Assembly (NCBI RefSeq): GCF_002399615.1
Contig: NZ_DHDZ01000031.1
Location: 13,185-77,184, forward strand
Direction: 5' to 3'
Length of the DNA stretch: 64,000 nucleotides
Source of the DNA: Pedobacter sp. UBA4863
GTDB taxonomy: Bacteria > Bacteroidota > Bacteroidia > Sphingobacteriales > Sphingobacteriaceae
The position numbers and the translations under genes are program-made. Positions 9,403-18,589 of this stretch are shown here, piece by piece (the first letter of the stretch is position 1; each line of letters begins with the position of its first letter). The notes under the pieces are model-generated. The model searched no databases. It saw only the letters and a program-made list of their open reading frames with translations, and was not told where the DNA came from.

Positions 9403-10853
9403 TATGCGATATTTTCAAAGGGGAACAATGGTTTTCTTCTGTACTTGTGCTCAAAAAGTGTCATATCGGCTTGGGTGTAACCGGGCGTGTTTACCTGCAC
9501 TATGCTACCGCACACAGGGCCATAGGCGGCAATTGGCGCATTAACGCCTTTGGCCACAATTACATCTTGCATTAGCGGCTCTACCCCTGCCGATAGCAAC
9601 TGCTGAAGACTGAATGGCGGTATGCGCAAAGAGGTTAGCATAATGGTACTTTTATTTTTTGTTTTTACTACGGCGGTTTTCCCCATATCGTAATTTACCT
9701 GTCCGCCATGTCGGGGCGTACTTTCTGTAAACTTGCCCGATACGATATTTACAAGCGTAACCTCGGTTTCGTAAGTATCCCCATCGCCATTTATAGTCAA
9801 TTGAAAGGTGCTACCGAGTGAGTTTGCGGCACAAATTTTAACGGCTTCGGGGTCGTATATAGCTACAAAAGACCGAGTGTTTCCAAGTTCTTCAAGTCCT
9901 TTCAACAAAACTAAACTGTTGCCGGGCGAGCCTCCGCCAATATTATCGCCCATATCGAGCATTAGGATAGGTTTTTCATGCTGTGGTATTTCGGCCAACA
10001 CCTCTTCTACCGATTTTTTATCGCCTACAAAATCGTGTTTTCTGTTTAAAACATATTCCTCTACGTTTAGCGCAATGCGATTTGCTTTTTCTTCACTATC
10101 GGCCACTATAATAACTGCGCTTCCCATTTCTGCTACATCTGCATAAGGAAAACCGAGTATAACGCTCACCGATATTACACCATCTTCCTTTAGGAAATTG
10201 TGTACATATTGGTATAAGCTTATACATGGTTCGGCAGAGGTATATTGCTGTTCTATGCTGATAGCCAAAGGAAATTGCCTAATTACCTGCTTAGGGATTA
10301 TCCGTTTTGCCAATGTATCTACCATAATTTTGGCGGCTTCTTTACCGACAGCTCTTTGGTCTACATGCGGATTTGTTTTGTATGCCACCAATGCGTTGGT
10401 AGCATTTACCATTAACTTGCTAACATTGGCATGAGGGTCTAAGGTTCCAATAATTGGAATATCGTTGCCTACCAATTTTCTTAATTCAGACAACCAATGT
10501 CCATCCATGTCACGATATTTCTGGCTAACTCCAGCTCCATGAGGTACTACCATTATCCCATCTACTGGCAATACATTTTGTACACTACTAATTACTTCAT
10601 TCAATAAATAATCATAAGTATCGGCAGTAATGACTCCTCCTGGCGTAGCTTCAGCATAAATCAATGGAATTATCTCTATATCATTTATTTTTAAAACCTC
10701 GATAATACCTCCTAATTCGTGATGAGCTTTCTCATATTCTTCTATAATAGAATCACCCTTTAGTAAATGACCATTTTTAAAGTCATCTAAAGCAGTTGGC
10801 TTAGGTAAAAAAGTATTCGATTCGTGATAAATCCCAACGATAGCTACTTTCAT
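9402..10853 (-). CDS. M81-family metallohydrolase (MlrC-like)
   Basis: This 483-residue protein has the MlrC N-terminal domain with the zinc motif YHESNTF (residues 9-15), VPHGAG and LDPHANVS, and the C-terminal domain beginning LMLDMGDNIGGGSPGN. MlrC is named for microcystin degradation, but most relatives are uncharacterised amidohydrolases in amino-acid or sugar operons. No signal peptide is present, so it acts in the cytoplasm. It starts 3 bp after the RidA gene and shares a TAATG junction with the lactonase. It may hydrolyse an amide or acyl-amino intermediate; that is inference. Confidence 0.88.
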   Translation of the reverse strand: MKVAIVGIYHESNTFLPKPTALDDFKNGHLLKGDSIIEEYEKAHHELGGIIEVLKINDIEIIPLIYAEATPGGVITADTYDYLLNEVISSVQNVLPVDGIMVVPHGAGVSQKYRDMDGHWLSELRKLVGNDIPIIGTLDPHANVSKLMVNATNALVAYKTNPHVDQRAVGKEAAKIMVDTLAKRIIPKQVIRQFPLAISIEQQYTSAEPCISLYQYVHNFLKEDGVISVSVILGFPYADVAEMGSAVIIVADSEEKANRIALNVEEYVLNRKHDFVGDKKSVEEVLAEIPQHEKPILMLDMGDNIGGGSPGNSLVLLKGLEELGNTRSFVAIYDPEAVKICAANSLGSTFQLTINGDGDTYETEVTLVNIVSGKFTESTPRHGGQVNYDMGKTAVVKTKNKSTIMLTSLRIPPFSLQQLLSAGVEPLMQDVIVAKGVNAPIAAYGPVCGSIVQVNTPGYTQADMTLFEHKYRRKPLFPFENIA

Positions 10854-10856
10854 CTG

Positions 10857-11240
10857 TTATTTTTTAATGTAAGCTGTAACATCAACTTCAAATTTCAGCA
10901 AATCTCCTAAACACTCAATAATAGTAGTTCGTGCAGGGTAAGGTGCTGTAAAATAATCTTTATATATCTGATTAAATTCTGCTAGGTACTCTTGCTTGCC
11001 TACATAGTTGCGCACTTGCACCACATCATCGAAAGTTAAGCCGGCCGCTGTTAATATTGTACGCACGTTTTCAAATGATCTTCTACATTCTTCTTCGAAA
11101 GTTCCGTTAACGATATTACCTTCTCCATCTACAGATGCTTGTCCTGATACAAAAACATAATCTCCCGCCTGTACTGCTGGCGAGAATGGTAAAAAACTCT
11201 TTGGCACATTTGGCCCTGTTATGGCTTTCTTACTACTCAT
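10857..11240 (-). CDS. RidA-family enamine/imine deaminase
   Basis: This 127-residue protein is a typical YjgF/YER057c/UK114 member: the start AITGPNVPKSFLPFSPAVQAGDYVFVSGQ, the motif GQASVDGEG, and the end PYPARTTIIECLGDL, where the conserved arginine of the binding pocket is present. RidA proteins hydrolyse reactive enamines and imines released by PLP lyases. It lies 11 bp after a threonine-synthase-fold PLP enzyme, which supports that partnership here. Confidence 0.9.
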   Translation of the reverse strand: MSSKKAITGPNVPKSFLPFSPAVQAGDYVFVSGQASVDGEGNIVNGTFEEECRRSFENVRTILTAAGLTFDDVVQVRNYVGKQEYLAEFNQIYKDYFTAPYPARTTIIECLGDLLKFEVDVTAYIKK

Positions 11241-11251
11241 TATTATTAATT

Positions 11252-12346
11252 TTAATTTTTATCTAATGCAATTATTCTTTCTTCCAACAAACTCCCATCT
11301 ATTTTTTCAATATCAGGTAACCCGAAGTTTCTTTCTACCGAATGCATATCTTTAAACCCACTTCCAGTTACTAAACATACTACTGTGTCGGTATTTTTAA
11401 TTTCCTTTTTGCGAACAGCACTAGCTAAACCGGCCAATGCTACAGCTCCAGCTGGCTCGCAAAAAACCCCTTCCTTTTGCGCCAAAAGTTGATGAAAAGC
11501 AAAAATATCTGTATCGGAAACCACATAACCATTTCCACCTAACTGCGTACAAACTTCTATTACTTCATTACCATCTAATATACTTGGAACTTGCAAACCG
11601 CTTACATTTGTAGTAGCATAGGGAATTGCTACCGCATTAATTCCATTTCTTAAAGAACTAGCAATGGTATCATTCCCTTCAGGTTGCACACAATGAACTT
11701 TTGGTTTTTTGGTATTGGGTTGATTATTTTCTGTATATGCAACAACCCCTTTTGCAACAGCCAAGGTTAATCCTCCTCCGCCAGATGGTGAAAATATGTG
11801 ATTTACAGCGAAGTTTGTTTGTTCTATAATTTCATACGATATCGTTTGTACACCAATCATTCCTTCTGGACAATAGCAGTAGGCGCTAATAGGTAGTGGC
11901 ACCTGTATTTTAGCCGCATGTTCAGAAAGCATTTTAAATACATCTCCAGTTACTTGAGGGTCTTTACCAAAACCATTTATCATGTATGTATGCGCACCAT
12001 ATAACTGCATTTGTTTAATCTTGCCTTCGGGTGCACCATCAACAATTGCCAATACACAATTTATACCCGCCGCTGCTGAATATGCAGATAATGCAGCACC
12101 TGTATTGCCACTTGATGTGGCAATACAAATATCTTTTCCTTTACTTTTTAACGCAGTAATAAAAGCTGAAGCAAACCTATCTTTATATGAACCAGAAGGA
12201 TTTAAATTTTCTAACTTAAAGTATAAATTTGGTACTCCCAACTCTTTGCCGATATACCTCGACTTTATTAAAGGCGTATTTCCCTCCCCAAGACTAACAA
12301 TATCTTGTTTGTTATAGTTAGGCAACAATTTACTATATTTCCACAT
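11252..12346 (-). CDS. PLP-dependent enzyme of the threonine synthase / ammonia-lyase fold
   Basis: This 364-residue fold-type II PLP enzyme begins with the threonine-synthase-like block SLGEGNTPLI. The PLP lysine lies in NPSGSYKDRFA (about residue 55), the substrate Asn in SSGNTGAAL, and the phosphate loop in SPSGGGG. True threonine synthase would be expected with other threonine genes. Here it is paired with RidA inside a sugar locus, so an ammonia-lyase acting on an amino or hydroxy-amino acid (for example glucosaminate ammonia-lyase type) is more likely. The exact substrate cannot be read from the sequence. It starts 3 bp after the SDR gene. Confidence 0.85.
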   Translation of the reverse strand: MWKYSKLLPNYNKQDIVSLGEGNTPLIKSRYIGKELGVPNLYFKLENLNPSGSYKDRFASAFITALKSKGKDICIATSSGNTGAALSAYSAAAGINCVLAIVDGAPEGKIKQMQLYGAHTYMINGFGKDPQVTGDVFKMLSEHAAKIQVPLPISAYCYCPEGMIGVQTISYEIIEQTNFAVNHIFSPSGGGGLTLAVAKGVVAYTENNQPNTKKPKVHCVQPEGNDTIASSLRNGINAVAIPYATTNVSGLQVPSILDGNEVIEVCTQLGGNGYVVSDTDIFAFHQLLAQKEGVFCEPAGAVALAGLASAVRKKEIKNTDTVVCLVTGSGFKDMHSVERNFGLPDIEKIDGSLLEERIIALDKN

Positions 12347-12349
12347 AGG

Positions 12350-13168
12350 CTAAAACTGATTTGGGAATTGTAATTTCTTAATTGAATAATCATTTAAGTT
12401 GGGAGAAAAACCTCCATCCACTACTAAACTGGTTCCAGTAACAAAAGCCGATTCGGCCGAACTTAACCAATAAACCACCGAAGCTATTTCGGCAGAAGTA
12501 CCTGCTCTAGATAAGGGCGTGGCTCCAACAATATAATCTGACATTTTATTACTTAAATTATCACCTTCATCATTTACATAATCTGCGCTCATATCTGTAT
12601 TGATATTACCTGGCTTTACGCTTAAGAACCTTATTCCACTGCGGCCATAAGTAATTGCTAATTCTCTAGTTAGGCTATCCATTGCACCTTTTGCAGCAAT
12701 ATATGCTGGACTATTGCCTGCTGGCCTATCGGCCATAATACTTGATATGTTAACAACTACACCTTGAATATTTAGTTGTTCCATAGTATCGGCTACCATT
12801 TTCGATAAAAATGCTGGAGCGGTAAGGCAAATCATCAATGTTTTATTCCAAGTCTCCATGCTCATGGTACGCATCGTTTCTATAGTGCGCCAAGCAGCAT
12901 TATTAACCAAAACATCTATCCTACCCCATTTTTTCAAGGTTTCATCTACAATATTTTTGGCAAAGCCACTGTCTGAAAGATCGCCAATACAAGCAATAAA
13001 ATCTCTATTATATTTTTCTTGAATTAACTTACCTATATCACCAATATCTTTGGCATTTCTTAGTATCAATGCCACATTAAATCCCTCTTTTGCATATTTA
13101 AGAGCTATTTCTCTGCCTATTCCCCTCGATGCTCCTGTTACTATTACTACTTTTGTTATCTTATCCAT
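12350..13168 (-). CDS. Short-chain dehydrogenase/reductase
   Basis: This 272-residue classical SDR has the cofactor motif TGASRGIG (residues 11-18), NNAAW in place of NNAG, the catalytic Ser in VVNISSIMAD, and the catalytic YIAAKGAMD (Tyr and Lys). The C-terminus carries VTGTSLVVDGG. Such enzymes oxidise or reduce sugar or hydroxy-acid groups with NAD(P). The ATG shares one base with the stop of the upstream aspartoacylase-like gene. In the proposed route it could oxidise a sugar to the lactone opened by the SMP-30 protein. Confidence 0.9.
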   Translation of the reverse strand: MDKITKVVIVTGASRGIGREIALKYAKEGFNVALILRNAKDIGDIGKLIQEKYNRDFIACIGDLSDSGFAKNIVDETLKKWGRIDVLVNNAAWRTIETMRTMSMETWNKTLMICLTAPAFLSKMVADTMEQLNIQGVVVNISSIMADRPAGNSPAYIAAKGAMDSLTRELAITYGRSGIRFLSVKPGNINTDMSADYVNDEGDNLSNKMSDYIVGATPLSRAGTSAEIASVVYWLSSAESAFVTGTSLVVDGGFSPNLNDYSIKKLQFPNQF

Positions 13169-14085
13169 TAGTTATTTTTTAAGGGAAGTATTCCTCCCAA
13201 AGAATCTCCTTTTTTTACGAAAGCTGTATTTCTAATAAACAATACTATACCATCATCATCAGCACAAGAGTTTACAGAAAACCCTGTTTCCAAGTTTTTC
13301 ACCACTCCCCATATATCGCCTTTAGATATTTTATTTCCGTTGCTTACACAGGGAATAAACAAACCGCTTTCTGGAGATGGTTGTTTCACTTGCAAATGAC
13401 CGCCGTTAGGGGTATAATCTTCTACATGAAACTTTGGAGATATTATTTCACTACCATTATTAATAATACCTAAACTGGTTGCCACATTTAAACACCCCTT
13501 TACATAAGCTACAATTACCTCTTTACGGATAGAGTTACCTCCACCGTACTCTAGATAAATAGCGGGGATATTTGCGTCTCTTGCAACAGATAAGGTTCTG
13601 CCGTTAGGTGTTGGATCTGTACCCCAAATTACCGGAAATCCAAAAGCTTTAGCCATAGCCCTTTGTTTCATCAACACATTTTCATCAGCGTGCAGCATGT
13701 AGCCAGCTAAAGGATAAATATCTAATTGTTTACCACCTGTATGCATATCTACCAAGTAATCCGCATCTTTAATAAGCTCGGTAATTCGGTATCCTACACG
13801 TTCTGTTATACTACCTTTTTCATCTCCAGGGCAAACTCTAGCCAAATCTAAACCGTCACTTCCTACCCTACTATCCAAATCAAAAGCCGACTGATTGGCA
13901 ATTGGAACTATAACTACCTTTCCTTTCAAAATTCCCTTCCTAAAAACATCTATCAACTCATTTGCAGCTAATATTGGTTCGTATTCATCGCCGTGAACAC
14001 CTGCCAGTATTAACAGCGTATTTCCTTTAGCTTCCCCTTCAAAAGAATGAACAGAGAACAAACTCTCATCAACAATACTATCCAT
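13168..14085 (-). CDS. Succinylglutamate desuccinylase/aspartoacylase-family deacylase
   Basis: This 305-residue zinc carboxypeptidase-fold enzyme has ligands visible in GVHGDEYEP (His and Glu) and DYLVDMHTGG (His), and the catalytic Glu in YLEYGGG. The start chosen is the ATG at 14083-14085 (MDSIVDESL). A longer frame from 14142 would add hydrophobic residues and run across the operator. The family removes acyl groups from amino acids, which suggests deacylation of an N-acyl intermediate. It is the first gene of the seven-gene operon, whose promoter region is shared divergently with the DUF4432 gene. Confidence 0.85.
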   Translation of the reverse strand: MDSIVDESLFSVHSFEGEAKGNTLLILAGVHGDEYEPILAANELIDVFRKGILKGKVVIVPIANQSAFDLDSRVGSDGLDLARVCPGDEKGSITERVGYRITELIKDADYLVDMHTGGKQLDIYPLAGYMLHADENVLMKQRAMAKAFGFPVIWGTDPTPNGRTLSVARDANIPAIYLEYGGGNSIRKEVIVAYVKGCLNVATSLGIINNGSEIISPKFHVEDYTPNGGHLQVKQPSPESGLFIPCVSNGNKISKGDIWGVVKNLETGFSVNSCADDDGIVLFIRNTAFVKKGDSLGGILPLKNN

Positions 14086-14093
14086 TATAAAAT

Positions 14094-14112
14094 AAATATG
14101 TAATACATATAT
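14094..14112. promoter_or_regulatory. Proposed FCD/GntR operator, aspartoacylase-operon side
   Basis: A 19-bp palindrome centred on 14103, AAATATGTAATACATATAT, with one mismatched pair. It lies just upstream of the ATG at 14085. It shares the GT-N3-AC core and A/T flanks with the sites at 7472, 14152 and 20315. Confidence 0.62.
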
Positions 14113-14151
14113 CAAATATATAAACCAAATATGAATTTGCAAATAAAATTT

Positions 14152-14168
14152 AAAAAGTAATACATATT
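14152..14168. promoter_or_regulatory. Proposed FCD/GntR operator, DUF4432/regulator side
   Basis: AAAAAGTAATACATATT, centred on 14160, is a weaker palindrome with two mismatches and the same GTAATAC core. Together with the copy at 14094 it forms an inverted pair: about 17 of 18 bases of one match the reverse complement of the other. It lies 33-49 bp upstream of the GTG start of the DUF4432 gene, so the regulator downstream may control itself. Confidence 0.55.
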
Positions 14169-14200
14169 TATTTTATATTATATTTGAAAAATTTTATAAA

Positions 14201-15247
14201 GTGCTTAATCATCCTAATGCTCAAATACTAAACAAAGTTGGTAACCACCATCAAATTGGAGGGATCGAAACCTCTATTATTGACAGTGGCAAAGCCAAGG
14301 GAGTAAGAATTGCTTGGGTTAATACTGGTGCAGGCCTTAGGTATAAAGTGGTACTAGATAGGGCAATGGATATTGCTGATGCGCATTTTAACCAACATAA
14401 TCTTTCTTGGATAAGTCATGTAGGAATAGCTTCATCGGCTAAAACTGGTATCTGCAAAGATAATTGGCTAGAAAAATTTGGAGGGGGGTTGTTAACTACA
14501 TGTGGGCTTAGCCATGTGGGGGCTAGTGAAGAAGACGAATACGGACAAAGAGGGCTACACGGAGACATAGGATATGAACCTGCTGAAATTATCACAATTA
14601 AACAGCCAAACTTGCTTGAAGAAAAACCTATTATGAGTATTACGGGTATCACAAAAGAAACTTCTTCTTTTGGCAAGCATTTAGAACTTAGAAGAACTAT
14701 TTACTCAATTTTAGGAGAAGCCGCTATATATATTGAGGATGAAGTAACCAATGTATCTTATAGCAAAATTCCTCACATGTTTATGTATCACTGCAATTTT
14801 GGCTGGCCGTTAATAGATGAAGGCACGCTTATTGACTGGGAAGGAAATTGGGAACCACGTGGTACTAGCTCAGATAGTTACATATTTAATAACAATAATA
14901 ATTTTAAGAATTGCCTGCCTCCTGTAGAAGAAAGTAATGAGTTTAATGGAGAGGCTTGCGTTTTTGTTGATATTAAACCTAACGAAAAAGGTATTTGCAA
15001 AACATCTATCATTAACCATAAATTAAACCTGATGGTAGAAATTTCATTTAACAAAAAAGAGCTACCGTGGTTTACTAATTGGTTACATTTCAAAAAAGGA
15101 GAATATGTAGTAGGATTAGAACCAGGAACAAACCCTCCAATAGGGCAGGCAAAAGCAAGAAAAGATAACTCATTAATTTTTCTTAAGCCACATGAAACCA
15201 GGAAATACAACATTAAAATAACTGTTAAAAATAGTGATAAAATATAA
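14201..15247 (+). CDS. DUF4432 / aldose 1-epimerase-family protein
   Basis: This 348-residue protein starts at a GTG codon. The sequence is beta-rich and belongs to the DUF4432 branch of galactose-mutarotase-like proteins, with VVLDRAMDIADAHF, GGLLTTCGLSHVG, the histidine segment LHGDIGYEPAE and MFMYHCNFGWPLI. Such proteins are thought to epimerise sugars or sugar-like acids at the anomeric carbon. It precedes the regulator gene by 21 bp, and the two form one unit read away from the enzyme operon. Confidence 0.85.
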   Translation: MLNHPNAQILNKVGNHHQIGGIETSIIDSGKAKGVRIAWVNTGAGLRYKVVLDRAMDIADAHFNQHNLSWISHVGIASSAKTGICKDNWLEKFGGGLLTTCGLSHVGASEEDEYGQRGLHGDIGYEPAEIITIKQPNLLEEKPIMSITGITKETSSFGKHLELRRTIYSILGEAAIYIEDEVTNVSYSKIPHMFMYHCNFGWPLIDEGTLIDWEGNWEPRGTSSDSYIFNNNNNFKNCLPPVEESNEFNGEACVFVDIKPNEKGICKTSIINHKLNLMVEISFNKKELPWFTNWLHFKKGEYVVGLEPGTNPPIGQAKARKDNSLIFLKPHETRKYNIKITVKNSDKI

Positions 15248-15268
15248 AAATCATATAACTAGATTAAG

Positions 15269-16000
15269 ATGATGAAAAAAACAAATCTAACTAAAATAAA
15301 ACCACTCGATAACTTAACTCAAGTTGATAAAATAGAACTTAACCTACAAGAATATTTTAGAAGTGAAAATTTCTTACCAGGAGATTCTATTCCTAAAGAA
15401 ACGGAGCTTGCTGAAGCCATGGGTGTTAGTCGTACTGCTATTAGAGAGGCCATTTCTAGATTCAGAACTTTAGGCATCATCGAATCGAGAAAGAATAGAG
15501 GAATGATTATTACGCGTCCTGATATTTTGAATAATATGCAGAAAGTACTTACTCCACAGCTGCTTGACGGAGATACGATGAAAGAGATATTTGAAATGAG
15601 ACTTGTTTTGGAAATGGGAATAGCGGATTTACTTTTCTTAAGGAAAAACAATGAAAATTTAGGCGAACTAGAAAGCATCGTAGAACAAGAAGAAAAAACT
15701 ACCAACAAAGTAGAAAAGCTAAAATACGACGTTGAATTTCACTCTATGCTTTACAAGATATCTGGAAATGATACAATCCGTAGATTCCAGAAGTTGCTTT
15801 CTCCAATTTTTGATTACGTTGATAACGGCCTATATGTTACCAAAAAAGAAGAAGCTAGCAATGCAGTAACCCACAGAAAGCTACTAGAAACACTTAAAAA
15901 TAATACTCCTGAACAATTTAGATTAGAAATGAAACAACATCTAAAAAATTATTTCGATAAAATATCTCAAGATGCTGAATTGGCTAATTCTAACCAATAA
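15269..16000 (+). CDS. FadR-subfamily (FCD) GntR transcriptional regulator
   Basis: This 243-residue regulator has an N-terminal winged helix (about residues 10-80) with ETELAEAMGVSRTAIREAIS and the wing GIIESRKNRGMIITRP. A helical FCD effector domain follows (about 100-235), with metal-ligand-like residues in DVEFHSML and AVTHRKLLE. FCD regulators respond to small organic acids, amino acids or sugar acids. It is the only regulator in the locus and sits at its centre, so it is the natural reader of the four palindromes described. A strong hairpin follows its stop codon. Confidence 0.93.
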   Translation: MMKKTNLTKIKPLDNLTQVDKIELNLQEYFRSENFLPGDSIPKETELAEAMGVSRTAIREAISRFRTLGIIESRKNRGMIITRPDILNNMQKVLTPQLLDGDTMKEIFEMRLVLEMGIADLLFLRKNNENLGELESIVEQEEKTTNKVEKLKYDVEFHSMLYKISGNDTIRRFQKLLSPIFDYVDNGLYVTKKEEASNAVTHRKLLETLKNNTPEQFRLEMKQHLKNYFDKISQDAELANSNQ

Positions 16001-16017
16001 TAGAAGCGTGTTAATAA

Positions 16018-16059
16018 AGCAAAAAGCCAATTTCAACTTCATGAAATAGGCTTTTTGCT
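16018..16059. terminator. Bidirectional intrinsic terminator
   Basis: A perfect 11-bp stem, AGCAAAAAGCC at 16018-16028 with GGCTTTTTGCT at 16049-16059, separates the converging regulator gene and the small secreted-protein gene. A/T runs inside the stem let it work in both directions. Confidence 0.85.
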
Positions 16060-16072
16060 AAAAGACAAACTA

Positions 16073-16411
16073 CTAATTCTGAGCCTTCCTCTGCTCTGCA
16101 ATCATTTGCCTTAATTGCTTGGCCTGCTCTGGTGTTAGTATTTCGTTGTAAAAACGTCTAGATCTTTCTCTATTTACTTTTTGATGCTCCGCTACTTTCT
16201 CTTCATCACTTAATGCTGTATTTTTTTTAATAGCGGCAATTTTTGCTTTAACATCTTTCGTTTGCTCTTCTACTTGCTTTTTCTGTTCGTCTGTTGCTTT
16301 TAAAACGTCTAAAGTTTCTACAGAAAAGGGATTTATTTTTTTGGCAACCTGCGCATTAACCGCTACCGACATCCCTAAAACTAAAGCAAGGCTTAAAAAA
16401 AGTTTTCTCAT
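16073..16411 (-). CDS. Small secreted Spy/CpxP-like helical protein
   Basis: This 112-residue protein has a clear signal peptide (MRKLFLSLALVLGMSVAVNA) and a mature part made of charged helices. EILTPEQAKQLRQM near the C-terminus resembles the LTxxQ repeat of Spy/CpxP periplasmic chaperones, and a related repeat LKATDEQKKQVEEQ occurs earlier. The family relation is by pattern only. It lies 40 bp after the MFS gene on the same strand and ends at the shared terminator, so it may or may not belong to that operon. Confidence 0.65.
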   Translation of the reverse strand: MRKLFLSLALVLGMSVAVNAQVAKKINPFSVETLDVLKATDEQKKQVEEQTKDVKAKIAAIKKNTALSDEEKVAEHQKVNRERSRRFYNEILTPEQAKQLRQMIAEQRKAQN

Positions 16412-16451
16412 TGTTTGTTCTCCTTTGTTTTATTAGGTTAATAATTATACT

Positions 16452-17693
16452 TTATGTTAATTTAATTTTTCTTTTTATAAGAAATAACATGAATACGCAA
16501 ACTAACATCGTTATTGATGCTGTCCTATAAATGATATCCAAAGGTATGTTATGATCTCTCATTGCCCCAGCAGCATAAATACCCAAACCACCTACCATGG
16601 TAGCAAACATATTTAATATCCCATAAGCCGTTGCTCTAAACCGATTATCTACAATTTGGCATATTATTGGCATTAAATTGGTATCAGTGAACATTCTTGT
16701 AAACCCATACACCATAAAAAATACTATTGCTAAATACAACACAGAGGAATAGCTAGCCATAAATACACAGGGAGCAGCTATAACAAGACCAATAATTGGC
16801 AATAATATTCTTGCTTTACTATTTTTCAAGCTCCATCTATCGGTCCAAAATCCACCTAACAACAGTCCTAAAATCGAGGCAGGATATAGATAAGCTGTAG
16901 CGTATAAACCAGCCTTGGTTTGCGACAGCTCAAATCGCTCTTGATAATAGGTAGGCAACCAAGCAACTATCATCCAGCTTACAACCCCCATCAGTCCCCA
17001 AAAAACAAGTATATAGTTAAAGCTAGATTTACTGAACAGGTACTTAAATGTATCTACTACACTTAAACTGTTTTGTTCTTTATTTTCCTCCAATTGATCA
17101 GTATTTTGATCGCCTCTATCTTTCAACAACAAGATTAGTATCAATCCGTAGGCAATACCAATTATTCCAAAAATTTTAAACGCGAAATGCCAGCTATGTT
17201 CATCGGAAATCCAGCCACCAAGAAAGCCTAAAGTTTGCCCCAACATTACACCTGCCAAGTTAATACCTGTAGCTAGAGAGCGTGTTTCTCCTTTATGATA
17301 ATCTACAATTAAAGCTAAAGCCGCCGGCATATAAAATGCCTCACTAACTCCTAACAACGCCCTAACTACTATTAACTCATTAAAAGTTGTTACATATCCT
17401 GTTAGTAAAGTAATTAAAGACCAAGCAATTAAACTTCCAATAATAACTTTAGTACGCTTTACTCTATCGGCAACATAACCTGCAACGGGGCTCAACAAAC
17501 CATAGATCCACAAAAAAACGGATGTTAATAATCCAAATTGCGCATCTGTCATCGGGATAGAACCAACAATAGAGGTACGCATTGTAGTTAACATGGTTCT
17601 GTCTATATAGTTTAATACTCCTACTATAAAAAGCAGGAAAACTATCATCCAAGCGCCTTTTGGCAGTATGTATTTTGTTGTTGCGCTAGTCAT
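16452..17693 (-). CDS. MFS transporter, anion:cation symporter-like
   Basis: This 413-residue inner-membrane protein has about 12 hydrophobic helices and a central loop near residue 200. Motifs include GVLNYIDRTMLTT in helix 1 and AGYVADRVKRTKVI, the MFS motif-A loop. RALLGVSEAFYMPAALALI is typical of the anion:cation symporter family, which takes up sugar acids such as hexuronates and galactonate. It starts 1 bp after the aldolase gene. It probably carries the degraded product from periplasm to cytoplasm. Confidence 0.9.
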   Translation of the reverse strand: MTSATTKYILPKGAWMIVFLLFIVGVLNYIDRTMLTTMRTSIVGSIPMTDAQFGLLTSVFLWIYGLLSPVAGYVADRVKRTKVIIGSLIAWSLITLLTGYVTTFNELIVVRALLGVSEAFYMPAALALIVDYHKGETRSLATGINLAGVMLGQTLGFLGGWISDEHSWHFAFKIFGIIGIAYGLILILLLKDRGDQNTDQLEENKEQNSLSVVDTFKYLFSKSSFNYILVFWGLMGVVSWMIVAWLPTYYQERFELSQTKAGLYATAYLYPASILGLLLGGFWTDRWSLKNSKARILLPIIGLVIAAPCVFMASYSSVLYLAIVFFMVYGFTRMFTDTNLMPIICQIVDNRFRATAYGILNMFATMVGGLGIYAAGAMRDHNIPLDIIYRTASITMLVCVFMLFLIKRKIKLT

Positions 17694-17694
17694 G

Positions 17695-18570
17695 TTAGCC
17701 TTTTATTTCGCCAATGGCAATCATACACTCTTTGATTTCCTTTTTAAGACCATCCGATATTAACACTGCATAATCAGGATGATAATTACCAGGACAGCTG
17801 ATTAATTCCATTGCATACGAATAGGCCGCAAGCACATTTTCTTTTATAAACAAATTGCGAAGCTTTAAAATATTAGTAAGGCTCTGTGTATAGGCAAAAA
17901 TTCCAGCTTCTTGTTTGTACATTTCTTTGGAGTTTACCGGTGTACATGTATACATGCCATCTAGATTTTTTTTAATATCTACTGCACGGGCATTATCAAA
18001 TAAATCTAAATTGCTAAAATAATAAGAAAAATCATTATCAAATAACTTATTTCGCTGAAGCTCGGAAATAAGCACCATATTAGCCGTTTTAATGCCTTTA
18101 ATTCCTTTTACTTTACTAAGTTCAACCATCATATCGAAAGTTATAGGAGTTTGTGTAACCGAAGGTAAATCATAAACATAAACAGGAAACTTCGAACGCT
18201 CTGCCAATTGCTTAAAGAAATTTACCCCGTCGGCTGGTCTTATTTTATAATAAAATGGAAGCGTAGCCACAATACCCTGTATATCTAGTTTATTTAACAA
18301 ATCTACCCTATCTAATACTCTTGCTAAGCTGCAATCCATTACACCTACCATTACAGGTAGTCTGCCAGCTGTTACTTCTACACATTTAGTTGCAACTCTT
18401 AAGTATTCAGAATTCTTTATACTTTCCATTTGTCCCATCGAACCCATACACAAAAGACCGCTTGCTCCCGCACCAATCATTAATTCTATTTGCTTTGCGT
18501 AACTAGCTTCCAACAATACCCCATTATTATCAACTGGTGTACCTAATGCTGGATAAAATCCATTTTCCAT
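17695..18570 (-). CDS. DapA/NanA-family class I aldolase
   Basis: This 291-residue (beta/alpha)8 protein belongs to the dihydrodipicolinate synthase/N-acetylneuraminate lyase superfamily. The Schiff-base lysine is in KGIKGIKTANMV, and the partner tyrosine in VYVYDLPSVT. The usual GTTGE loop is changed to GSMGQ, so the substrate carboxylate is bound in a variant way. The family splits or forms 2-keto acids, releasing pyruvate. The context with an MFS transporter and sugar enzymes suggests a 2-keto-3-deoxy sugar acid or sialic-acid-like substrate rather than lysine synthesis. Confidence 0.85.
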   Translation of the reverse strand: MENGFYPALGTPVDNNGVLLEASYAKQIELMIGAGASGLLCMGSMGQMESIKNSEYLRVATKCVEVTAGRLPVMVGVMDCSLARVLDRVDLLNKLDIQGIVATLPFYYKIRPADGVNFFKQLAERSKFPVYVYDLPSVTQTPITFDMMVELSKVKGIKGIKTANMVLISELQRNKLFDNDFSYYFSNLDLFDNARAVDIKKNLDGMYTCTPVNSKEMYKQEAGIFAYTQSLTNILKLRNLFIKENVLAAYSYAMELISCPGNYHPDYAVLISDGLKKEIKECMIAIGEIKG

Positions 18571-18589
18571 TGTCTAATATATTATTTGT

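Noticed and set aside
11252..12346. Biosynthetic threonine synthase
   Set aside because: The sequence is of the fold, but its coupling to RidA and sugar-acid enzymes, and the absence of other threonine genes, argue for a catabolic lyase.
17695..18570. Dihydrodipicolinate synthase for lysine synthesis
   Set aside because: The GTTGE loop is replaced by GSMGQ and the gene sits with a transporter and sialidase-fold gene, so a catabolic aldolase is more likely.
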